A stretch of 64,000 nt of DNA from Streptomyces shenzhenensis. GTDB taxonomy: Bacteria; Actinomycetota; Actinomycetes; Streptomycetales; Streptomycetaceae. The notes beneath the pieces were generated by a model. The model saw nothing but the letters and a program-made list of their open reading frames with translations. It ran no database searches and was not told where the DNA came from. Shown piece after piece: positions 52,801 to 59,843 of this stretch. The first letter of the stretch is position 1, and each line of letters begins with the position of its first letter. The translations under genes and the position numbers were made by a program. The stretch spans positions 124,001-188,000 of the forward strand of contig NZ_JAJONF010000013.1 of the NCBI RefSeq assembly GCF_021462265.1, given 5' to 3'.

Positions 52801-55765
52801 CGACAGCCGCCGTCGGGACGTCCTCCGGAGTACGTCCGTCGACCCGTACGGCGTCGACGAACGCGCCGACCGTCTTCGCCAGCTTGGAGCGCATGCCGAG
52901 GGGTCCGCGCAGCTTCTGGCCCTGACCGAGCCCGTCGTGCAGAGCTGTGGCCTGGGCGAGCGCCGTGGCCGGGTCGTACTGGTCCAAGCCGCTGACCATG
53001 GCCGTGCCCAGCGTGGCGAGCGAGGCGTCGACGGCGGCGAGGGCCTCGGAGACGGCGGCCCGCCGGCTGCGCGCCTGCCAGTCCTGGCCCTCGGTCACCT
53101 CCTTCAGCAGTACCGCGGCCCAGTCGCCGGCCGGAGCGGCGAGGGACGCGGCACGGGCACGGGCGGCGGAGAAGGCGTCGAGCGCCGAGGACAGCCGCTG
53201 CTGTTCGGCCTCGCTCAGGCTCCGCACGGCCGCGTCGTACTCCGCGCACAGGGCATCCTGGCGCGCGGCGGCGTGCGCGTCCTCGGCCGACCGCACGACC
53301 CGCACGGCCTCCTCGAAGTCACCGGGGCTCGGCAGCTCGGAGGGGCCGGGCACCTCGGCGGCCAGGGCCTGGTGGTGCGGGGTGTAGGCGCGGGTGGCGT
53401 GCAGCAGGCGCAGGGCCTCGCCGGCGGTCAGGGCGGGCTGCTCCTGCGGGACGGGGCCGAGCCAGTCGTATCGTCCCGTCTCCGCGGTGAGGCGCTCGGC
53501 GATCTCCTGGAGGCTGCCGCTGTAGTCGCCGATCTCCGTCTCGAAGCGGTGGGTTTCCTGCTCGCGCAGCACCGCGAGGTCGCGCAGCATGGCCTGCTGA
53601 GCGGCCCGGGCCCTGGCGAGTCGTGACTGGAGCGCCTTGACCGCCTTCCGGGAGGCCTTCTCGTCGTAGCCGGCGTACTCACTGAGGATCTTGTGCACGG
53701 ACGCCTCCAGCTCGCGCTGGGCGGCGGCGCCGTCCTCGGTACGGCTCACGCAGAGGTCGCGGATGGACTCCGGAAGCTTGTCCCGCAGTACGCGCAGGGC
53801 GCGCGGGGTGTGGCTGGTGATGAGGACCCGCTTGCCCTGGGCGAGCAGGTCCGTGACCAGGTTGGCGATGGTGTGCGTCTTGCCGGTGCCGGGCGGACCC
53901 TGGACGACGACGAGCCGGTTGGCGCGCAGGCGTTCGGCGATCGTGCGCTGCTCCTCGTTGGCGGGCAGGGCGAAGTACATCTCGTCGCTGTCGGTCGCGG
54001 TCCCGCCCTCCGCCGCCGCGAGGTCGGCCGCGGTGAGCGCGCCGTCGCGGCCCGCGATGTAGCTGAGCAGCTCGGTGGGCGGGGTGCCCGCGTCGATCTG
54101 CCGGGCGATGGCCTTGAGCGCGTCCATGGTCGAGCGGCGGCTGCGTTCCCGCAGGACGAGTGCGGGGGTGAGTCCCACCTGCGGAACGTCGAGGCTGCGC
54201 GGCTTGGCCCGCTCCACGGTCGGGGCGTAGCTGCCGGCGCTGTGCGCGGCGTTGACCCAGCTGCGCAGGGCGGTGTGCACGGCGTCGAGGTGTTCGGGGT
54301 CCGTCACGTCCGAGGCGCCTTCCAGCACCTCGACGATCTCCTCCCGCACGGGGCCCGGCACGTGCTGGGCCCCTTCGAGCATGCCCTCTTCGAGTTCCAG
54401 CCCGGCACCGGTCGGATCGGGGGCGGCGGTGAGCGTGCCGGTGGACGGATCGAGCCGGAGGATGGCCCGGTGGGTCACGAGGTGCCGTTCCACCCGCTGT
54501 CCCGCGGCCGTCTGCCAGGTCAGGCGGCCGAGGCCGAGGACGAGCTCGTAGGCCTCACCGAGGTTGGCGGCGTCCTCGTGCATCTTGTGCAGCCGGTCGT
54601 ACAGCCTGACGACGGGGTCGATCGCGCGCCGCCGCTCCGCCCAGGCGAGCCATTCCTGTTCCCAGGCGGCGTACAGCTTCTCGATCTTCTCTCGTTGGGG
54701 GTGCTCGTCCAGCTCGTGGTAGGTCTTGTCGAGCGGGATGCCCTGCGACCAGTCGGGAAACTCCGGTTCGATGCGGCGGCGCAGGTGCGGGGCGCGGGTC
54801 TGCTTGAAGTCGCGGATGCGGTTCTCGTCCACCCAGGGGACGAGCAGAGTCCTGAGGTGCGGCGCGTCCTCGCGCTCGGGGCGGGTGACGGTCAGCCAGG
54901 CCGGCTCGTCGGCGCCGAGCATGCCGTCGATCATCACCTCGACACCGTCGTCGTCGGGCAGTTCATCGAACCACACGGCGCCGGCCGCGCCGTCCAGCGT
55001 GCGAACGGGGCGCGTCTTCGACTCCTCCGCCTCGGCGAGGAAGCGGAAGATCTGCCGCACGCGCGCGGAGTCGAGCTCGTCGCCGGAGAGCTGAGGCGCG
55101 GGCGGCGGCGTGACCTGTCGCCCCGGGCCGGCCGACTGCGCGGGGATGGCGTGGAGCGTGGCACGGGTGCTGTGCTGCTGCTCGAATCCGCCGGCGGGGA
55201 TACCGAGGCCGCCGCCGGACTCGGCCTGGGTGCCGCTGTCGCGGGACAAGGACGCGGCGCCGGTGCCGAGGGTGGCCGACACGGCGGTCGGGGCCGTGGT
55301 GAAGGTGACACGCTCCCGGTCGTGTGCATCCCGGAAACGGACCTCGATGTCCAGGTCGTCGGCGGTTCCGGCCGGGATGCTGTAGGCCCACGTGGCGGAG
55401 AGCCTGCGTCCCGTGCGCAGGGTGCCTTCCAGTTCGTCGTCGAGCAGATCACCGCTGTGGTCCTGCACCTGACGGGCCGTCTTGCCGTAGGGGCCGCCGC
55501 GCACCAGCAGGCTGATGCCGTCCACGGCGACGGGCCGCCCGGTGCCGTTGCTCAGGTGCAGGGTGCAGCGCACCAAGTCGTCACCCGGCCGGTACCCGTG
55601 GCTGTCGTCGGCGTCGGCCAGTTCGTACGGCATGACGTCGTCCACGCGTACGTACAGGCCGTCGTCGTACTGGTAGACGGAACCGACCGGCCGCAGGCCG
55701 TCACCCGGCACGCTCTCGTCCTGACTCACACGCCCCACCCCACTGTGTGCAGAGGGCCAGCTCAT
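49850..55765 (-). CDS. Upf1-like SF1 helicase with REase-type nuclease domain and GreA-like C-terminus
   Basis: About 1,971 aa from the ATG at 55765 (a GTG at 55729 is an alternative; a frame to 55900 would swallow the operator). N-terminal beta domain (YQYDDGLYVRVDDVMPYELAD, about 20-140). Helicase lobe 1: VVQGPPGTGKTHTIANLV (about 622) and, after a ~600-residue helical insertion, VVIVDEASQSGLEAMLLSWLADRMVVVGDSKQVSPSN (about 1,300). Lobe 2: GDAEDFQGDERHVMFVS and INVAASRAQDQVWVFHS. A restriction-endonuclease-like domain follows (FQQQVYLELTARGYRVRPGYKVGRHTLDLVVEG... ACDGD, about 1,610-1,690). After a low-complexity linker comes a GreA/GreB-type C-terminal domain (LYTVAELPTEEADIVSPSSPLGHALMW, about 1,915-1,971). 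Confidence 0.87.
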   Translation of the reverse strand: MSWPSAHSGVGRVSQDESVPGDGLRPVGSVYQYDDGLYVRVDDVMPYELADADDSHGYRPGDDLVRCTLHLSNGTGRPVAVDGISLLVRGGPYGKTARQVQDHSGDLLDDELEGTLRTGRRLSATWAYSIPAGTADDLDIEVRFRDAHDRERVTFTTAPTAVSATLGTGAASLSRDSGTQAESGGGLGIPAGGFEQQHSTRATLHAIPAQSAGPGRQVTPPPAPQLSGDELDSARVRQIFRFLAEAEESKTRPVRTLDGAAGAVWFDELPDDDGVEVMIDGMLGADEPAWLTVTRPEREDAPHLRTLLVPWVDENRIRDFKQTRAPHLRRRIEPEFPDWSQGIPLDKTYHELDEHPQREKIEKLYAAWEQEWLAWAERRRAIDPVVRLYDRLHKMHEDAANLGEAYELVLGLGRLTWQTAAGQRVERHLVTHRAILRLDPSTGTLTAAPDPTGAGLELEEGMLEGAQHVPGPVREEIVEVLEGASDVTDPEHLDAVHTALRSWVNAAHSAGSYAPTVERAKPRSLDVPQVGLTPALVLRERSRRSTMDALKAIARQIDAGTPPTELLSYIAGRDGALTAADLAAAEGGTATDSDEMYFALPANEEQRTIAERLRANRLVVVQGPPGTGKTHTIANLVTDLLAQGKRVLITSHTPRALRVLRDKLPESIRDLCVSRTEDGAAAQRELEASVHKILSEYAGYDEKASRKAVKALQSRLARARAAQQAMLRDLAVLREQETHRFETEIGDYSGSLQEIAERLTAETGRYDWLGPVPQEQPALTAGEALRLLHATRAYTPHHQALAAEVPGPSELPSPGDFEEAVRVVRSAEDAHAAARQDALCAEYDAAVRSLSEAEQQRLSSALDAFSAARARAASLAAPAGDWAAVLLKEVTEGQDWQARSRRAAVSEALAAVDASLATLGTAMVSGLDQYDPATALAQATALHDGLGQGQKLRGPLGMRSKLAKTVGAFVDAVRVDGRTPEDVPTAAVVLARVQLELRLAQVESEWGTPAAAWHGHGPRLARLRQEAEVLDALLAVAAARTDVLTAAATSPGLAVATWHNAPVEHAVRTLLRAATTLRAAEGSRKVVADTEELLRAWSDRPGAAPAVVRALDAVRDRDPEGYRSFSEEMAEVREAARLRAEHDTALTCVREAFPALAERVTTTHEDTAWETWLPALAEAWAWSAWRERMKRLTDPEAERALRKRLTEADDEARIMLARLAAARAWHRCLGLLTGDQSRALSAYQQAARRIKGKYQHRYRRDAQAALRKAQTAVPAWIMPLHQVAETVPMDRPGMFDVVIVDEASQSGLEAMLLSWLADRMVVVGDSKQVSPSNVGLKQDEYFHLRDRLLTALEPDVRSLFGPDSSFFDLTEALSAGRGTLMLKEHFRCMPEIISFSNDLCYNRHLLPLRQYGADRLPPVRTVHVEHGEALGVNSRLCNPAEAEALVDAVVRCCTDPAYDGKTMGIISLRAGKGHLTELENLLADRLDYEQREARRIRVGDAEDFQGDERHVMFVSCVNSPSTGAGSVPGGFNGKTYEQRINVAASRAQDQVWVFHSARAEQFHENDLRRRWLDHLTRPAEEDTAAVEREVLPDVRHEAFDSLFQQQVYLELTARGYRVRPGYKVGRHTLDLVVEGGTRRLAVACDGDAFAEGEDASTAAARQRDLERVDWTFVRIRGSRFHLDREQALAPLWAELERLGIEPVREETEQSGTAADTGRAGTEPDDEGAATERGSEPSEDSGGTGTATVATDVEAVPAPVDPRGLLHGPATEAMSAAAMPSGVSSGVSSKNRADTGPSGGPARPAEPGVAPAGPGPATRSSLPVRQIPAAAFQRLVREAQQLQAALDAPDDTPDGADAAQLVFLRRTRADQRDRRAKRLTFLRMFLDSVGIGRETTAPDVVIPGALLVLEFDGDIDEETLYTVAELPTEEADIVSPSSPLGHALMWQPTGREISYDASLGKRRTVVVREIRA

Positions 55766-55836
55766 GACCCGTTCGGTGACATCTCGCCCAGCCGCCTCAA
55801 GCCGCCAACAAGCGCCCCCCGGCGCGCGACCTTGTA

Positions 55837-55853
55837 TGTGAACTGAGCACACG
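55837..55853. promoter_or_regulatory. Island operator B (upstream of the helicase-nuclease gene)
   Basis: TGTGAACTGAGCACACG matches the palindromic consensus TGTnnACT-G-AGTnnACA in 8/8 left-arm and 5/8 right-arm positions compared with operator A. It is 72 bp before the ATG at 55765. Confidence 0.5.
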
Positions 55854-55989
55854 CGGCGAGAGTACCAGCAACCCCTGACAACACACGCCCCTGGGACCAA
55901 CCGTGCCGCAAGCTCAACGGCGTGCGATCAAGCAGCGACTTCAGCGGGCCCCGGCATCACGACAGAGCCACCTTGACGAGAGAGAAAGT

Positions 55990-56006
55990 CATTGACTGAG
56001 TTCACA
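55990..56006. promoter_or_regulatory. Island operator C with promoter for the DGQHR gene
   Basis: CATTGACTGAGTTCACA is identical to operator A over 15 bp (TTGACTGAGTTCACA). TTGACT (55992-55997) and CAGGAT (56016-56021) with an 18-bp spacer form a likely promoter for the plus-strand gene, so the operator covers the -35 box. Confidence 0.75.
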
Positions 56007-56076
56007 ATTACACGGCAGGATCTCAAGCGCGTCACCCATTGTGCGTGACGTCGTTCCGGAGGAGGGCAATCGCGCC

Positions 56077-56916
56077 ATGGACATGCAAGTGGTCGACGTC
56101 TCGCCCCAGTTGGCGGCACAGTGGCTGACCAGCAACACCAACAACCGACCGCTCAGCAAGGGCACGGTGCAGCAACTGGCCGGCCAGATCCAGCGTGGTG
56201 AGTGGCAGTTGACTCACCAGGGGATCGCCTTCGACGAGGACGGTGTCCTGATCGACGGACAGCACCGCCTGGCGGCCATCGTCAAGGCGGGAGTCGCCGT
56301 GCGGCTGACCGTCACGCGCGGTGTGCCGCGCACCGCGTTCACCGTGATGGACACGGGCCGCAAGCGCACCGGGCGCGACGCACTCGCCCTCGCGGGCGAG
56401 GCCAACGCGACCCATCTGGCGGCAGCCCTGCGAGGACTGCACCTGTACCGGACCGCACCGAACTCCTCCTGGAGCGGCGGATCGTCGGTCACGAGCAACG
56501 ACCAGCTCCTGGACGTGCTCGGCAAGCACCCCGGTGTCCGCGACGCCCTGCAGCGCGGCATCGCCTTGAACCGCGGATGCCGCATCACCGTCACGGCCGC
56601 GACGATCGGCTGGTACATCACCACCGAGGCGCGGCCCGACGTCGACCAGTCCGCGTGGGAGGAGGGAGTCGTCACCGGCGCGCGTCTGGAGCCGGGCGAC
56701 CCGCGCCTCACGCTGCGCAACACCATGCTCAACCTGGCACTGGGCAACGCACACCGGCGCCGCGACGACTCACGTGAGCACCTGCTCTACTACCTCAAGG
56801 CGTGGAACGCGTGGGTCGAGGGCCGCAGCATCAAGCTGCTGCGCCGCTCCCCCAACGAGACGATGCCCCGCGTCTCCAGTCGCTCGGCTCTGACGCCGGC
56901 GGACAACAGCGCCTGA
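56077..56916 (+). CDS. DGQHR-motif protein (DndB / ParB-nuclease-like)
   Basis: 279 aa. The N-terminal domain is ParB/DndB-like: NRPLSKGTVQQLAGQIQRGEWQLTHQGIAFDEDG, then the hallmark LIDGQHRLAAIV (about residues 62-73) and a C-terminal helical part (LLDVLGKHPGVRDALQRG; HLLYYLKAWNAWVEGRSIKLLRR). DGQHR proteins include DndB, the regulator of DNA phosphorothioation genes, the DpdB partner of 7-deazaguanine systems, and phage proteins. GGAGGG lies 10 bp before the ATG. It is the first gene of an operon with the GmrSD-like gene (104 bp gap), under the operator shared with drmA, so it is a candidate regulator or sensor. Confidence 0.83.
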   Translation: MDMQVVDVSPQLAAQWLTSNTNNRPLSKGTVQQLAGQIQRGEWQLTHQGIAFDEDGVLIDGQHRLAAIVKAGVAVRLTVTRGVPRTAFTVMDTGRKRTGRDALALAGEANATHLAAALRGLHLYRTAPNSSWSGGSSVTSNDQLLDVLGKHPGVRDALQRGIALNRGCRITVTAATIGWYITTEARPDVDQSAWEEGVVTGARLEPGDPRLTLRNTMLNLALGNAHRRRDDSREHLLYYLKAWNAWVEGRSIKLLRRSPNETMPRVSSRSALTPADNSA

Positions 56917-57020
56917 AAAGGCATAGATTAAGCGGACAGCCCCCTGTCGCGAGAGACACCCGGACATGGATGGGCCGGGCCTGTGGCACTCGGCAGGGGG
57001 ACACGCGGGAAAGGAGGCGC

Positions 57021-59570
57021 ATGCGCGCCCAGGAAATCACCTTCCTCAAGCTCGTCCAAGGGGACAAGCAGTTCCAGGTGCCGCTCTACCAGCGCACGTA
57101 CAGCTGGGGCAGGGAACAGCTCCAGCGGCTGTGGGAGGACGTCGGGGAACTCGTCGAACAGCATCTGGCCGGCGAGACGGCGGCGCCGCACTTCCTGGGT
57201 TCCGTGGTGCTCGCACCGGGCCAGATCCAGGCAGGCGGGGTGCAGAGATGGCTGGTGGTGGACGGGCAGCAGCGGCTCACCACGCTGATGCTGGCCTTCA
57301 CGGCGCTGCGCGACCACCTGAAGGAGACGGGTGACGCGCGCGGTGTGGACCGGGTGCACCGCCAGATACTGGTCAACGAGTTCCACGAGGGCGCGGACCA
57401 CTACCGTTTGCTTCCCACGCAGGCCGACCGTGAGGCGTACACCGCCTGTGTCCAGTCCCGGGCCGACGCCGGCGGTGGCGACAACATCGGGGCCGCCTAC
57501 CGGTTCTTCCGCGGTGCGCTCGCCGAGGGCCACGAGGCGAACGACGTGCAGTGGACCGCCACGGTCGAGACGGTCCTCAAGGATCTGCTCTCCATCGTGG
57601 AGATCACCGCCGAGTCCGGCGACAACGTCTACCGGATCTTCGAGTCGATCAATAACACGGGTGTCGGGCTCAGCCAGAGCGACCTCCTGCGCAACTACGT
57701 CTTCATGCTGCTGCCCAAGCGAGGCGAACGGATCTACCAGGAGCTGTGGCTGCCCATGCAGCAGAGCCTGGGCCCGAAGAACCTCGAACTGCTGGTCTGG
57801 CTCGACCTGGTGGTACGTGGCCACTACAAGACCAAGCAGAGCGAGATCTACCGGGAGCAGCAGAAACGGCTCCAGCCGCTGGCCGGCGACGAGGACGCGC
57901 TGCAGCACGAGATCGAACAGCTGGCCGAGCGGGCCGGCAGGTTCCTGCGCATCGTCGAGCCCGCTCGTGAGCAGTCCCCCGCCCTGCGCGCGGTCCTGGA
58001 ACGCCTGGCCTCCTGGGGCGGCCAGACGCACTACCCGCTCGCCCTGCACCTGCTGGACCTGCTCGCGGCAGGCCGGACGACACCCGACGACGCGGCGCAG
58101 GCGCTCGGCTACGTCGAGTCCTACCTGGTACGGCGCCTGATCTGCCAGACGCCGACGACCGGCCTCAACCGGATCTTCATGGAGGCGCCGAAGGAGCTGG
58201 AGACCGACCGGCCCGCCGCCGAGGCGGTACGGCGGTTCCTGTCCGGCCGTCGCCGCCGCTGGCCGAGCGACGAGGAGCTGCGCGAGGCGATCCGCACCAA
58301 GCCGTTCTACTGGAGCGGCCGGCCTCCGCAACGCAGTTACATCCTGCGCCGGCTGGAGGAGAGCTACCGCCCCTCCGAGCCGGTGGACTTCGCCAGGGCG
58401 TCCCTGAGCGTGGAGCACGTCCTGCCGCAGCGACCCGCTCCGGCGTGGTTCGACCTCCTCTCCGAGGAGACGGAGCCGAACCAGGCTCCGCAGGAACTGC
58501 ACGACCTGCTGGTGCACACCCTCGGCAACCTCACGCTGACCGGCGACAACTCCAAACTGTCCAACCACCCCTTCGAGCGCAAGCAGCAGATCCTCGACTC
58601 CAGCGCCCTGCGCATGAACCTTGAGATCGCCTCGGCGCAGCGCTGGGGCAAGGCGGAGATCCTGGCGCGTGCCGACCGCCTGTCCGAGCGCGCGGTGGGC
58701 CTGTGGCCCGGCCCGATCGGCGGGGTGAAATCGGCCGGTGAGGAGTCCCCGGGCTGGGCCGAGCTGCGGGCCGCGCTGGTGGCGATGCCGAGCGGCACGT
58801 GGACGACGTACGGCGATGTCGCCGAGCTGATCGGCAGCCACCCGGTGGCCGTCGGAGCGTACCTGGGCGGCAACTCGACGGTGATCGGCGCCTACCGGGT
58901 GCTCACCTCGGAAGGCAAGATCTCTCCTTCCTTCCGCTGGCCGGACGGCGACGACCGACAGCCGCCGCAGGAGCTGCTGACGAGCGAGGGCGTGCGCTTC
59001 GACACCTGGGGCCGGGCACACCGCTCGCAACGCCTGACCGCGGCGGAGCTGGCCACCCTGCTGGGGAAGGACGTCGCACAGCCCACGGCGCACGATCCGC
59101 TCCCCGAGGGGGAGGATGCGGCGGCAGCCGAGCGCTTCCGCACCCAGTTGCAGGAGCACTGGCCGGACGCGCAACCCGGCGTCATGGGGGCCCTCGACTT
59201 CTGGCGCCGGCAGGGCGGTTACGTCAACTACGGCCGCTATGAGGAGACCAGTTGCTTCCCGATGCTGGACGCCGGGACGAGCCGTAGCCAGCACCTGCTC
59301 TGGCCGGTCGCGATCTACCCGGTGAGCGGCACGGTAGAGGTGGTCTTCCAATACCTGAAGTCCCGCACGCCCTTCGACGACACCGAACAGCGCCGGGAAC
59401 TGCTGAACCGCCTGAACGAGATCGACGGCATCGACCTGCCCGAGGCGAAGCTGGAACTGCGTCCCTCCTTCCCGGTGACGGTCTTCGCCGGGCACGGTGA
59501 CGAGATCTGCGAGGTGCTGGACTGGTTCGTGGGGGTGGCGGCGCTGGATCTGGCGCGGCGGCGGGACTGA
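57021..59570 (+). CDS. GmrSD-type restriction protein (DUF262-DUF1524) fused to alkyltransferase-like domain
   Basis: 849 aa. DUF262 (residues about 5-240): VPLYQRTYSW, WLVVDGQQRLTTLMLAF and FESINNTGVGLSQSDLLRNYVF. DUF1524 HNH-type nuclease (about 445-560): SVEHVLPQ and HTLGNLTLTGDNSKLSNHPF. These are the GmrSD/SspE modules, where DUF262 hydrolyses NTP and DUF1524 cuts modified DNA. Residues about 585-650 resemble the DNA-binding domain of O6-alkylguanine transferases (PSGTWTTYGDVAELIG, GAYLGGNSTVIGAYRVLTSEGKIS), lacking the PCHR cysteine, so it is ATL-like. A further C-terminal domain (about 690-849) is unrecognised. AAGGAGG precedes the ATG. Confidence 0.87.
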   Translation: MRAQEITFLKLVQGDKQFQVPLYQRTYSWGREQLQRLWEDVGELVEQHLAGETAAPHFLGSVVLAPGQIQAGGVQRWLVVDGQQRLTTLMLAFTALRDHLKETGDARGVDRVHRQILVNEFHEGADHYRLLPTQADREAYTACVQSRADAGGGDNIGAAYRFFRGALAEGHEANDVQWTATVETVLKDLLSIVEITAESGDNVYRIFESINNTGVGLSQSDLLRNYVFMLLPKRGERIYQELWLPMQQSLGPKNLELLVWLDLVVRGHYKTKQSEIYREQQKRLQPLAGDEDALQHEIEQLAERAGRFLRIVEPAREQSPALRAVLERLASWGGQTHYPLALHLLDLLAAGRTTPDDAAQALGYVESYLVRRLICQTPTTGLNRIFMEAPKELETDRPAAEAVRRFLSGRRRRWPSDEELREAIRTKPFYWSGRPPQRSYILRRLEESYRPSEPVDFARASLSVEHVLPQRPAPAWFDLLSEETEPNQAPQELHDLLVHTLGNLTLTGDNSKLSNHPFERKQQILDSSALRMNLEIASAQRWGKAEILARADRLSERAVGLWPGPIGGVKSAGEESPGWAELRAALVAMPSGTWTTYGDVAELIGSHPVAVGAYLGGNSTVIGAYRVLTSEGKISPSFRWPDGDDRQPPQELLTSEGVRFDTWGRAHRSQRLTAAELATLLGKDVAQPTAHDPLPEGEDAAAAERFRTQLQEHWPDAQPGVMGALDFWRRQGGYVNYGRYEETSCFPMLDAGTSRSQHLLWPVAIYPVSGTVEVVFQYLKSRTPFDDTEQRRELLNRLNEIDGIDLPEAKLELRPSFPVTVFAGHGDEICEVLDWFVGVAALDLARRRD

Positions 59571-59648
59571 GACCTTGCCGCTTTCCCCGCGTTGAGGCAC
59601 ACCCGCCCGGCGGGGGCGGAGCCGACCCGCGCGAAGGCCCTCTCGCAC

Positions 59649-59685
59649 CACCCCCACTATCGTCTTATTGACGATAATGGGGGTG
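59649..59685. promoter_or_regulatory. Long imperfect palindrome upstream of the ADP-ribosylglycohydrolase gene
   Basis: Arms 59649-59664 and 59670-59685 (16 bp, one mismatch) flank a TTATT loop; the inner part is TATCGTC-N5-GACGATA. It could be an operator, since it sits about 160 bp before the gene start in a promoter position, or a terminator of the upstream gene. NrtR-type (Nudix) regulators control ADP-ribosylglycohydrolase genes in other bacteria. Confidence 0.5.
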
Positions 59686-59843
59686 TCGTGCAAGGCTGAC
59701 AAGGCGTCAAGCGCCGCAGACCGCGACCTGCGGGACGGACGCCGCACCCTTCCTCCCGTCCCGGCCGCCCCGAACGGGATCCCACCTGACGCCCCGCCGA
59801 CCGGGCCTGCCCGCCGCGCGCCACCGAACACCTGGAGTTATCC

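Noticed and set aside
53693-55846. Plus-strand frame of 717 codons inside the large helicase gene
   Set aside because: Antisense to conserved helicase motifs; low-complexity translation without domains.
55766-55900. Extension of the large helicase gene upstream to 55900
   Set aside because: The added residues look non-coding and would contain operator B and the probable promoter.
56928-59831. Minus-strand open frame of 967 codons opposite the GmrSD-like gene
   Set aside because: Same kind of antisense shadow; the plus strand encodes recognisable DUF262 and DUF1524 motifs with a good ribosome binding site.
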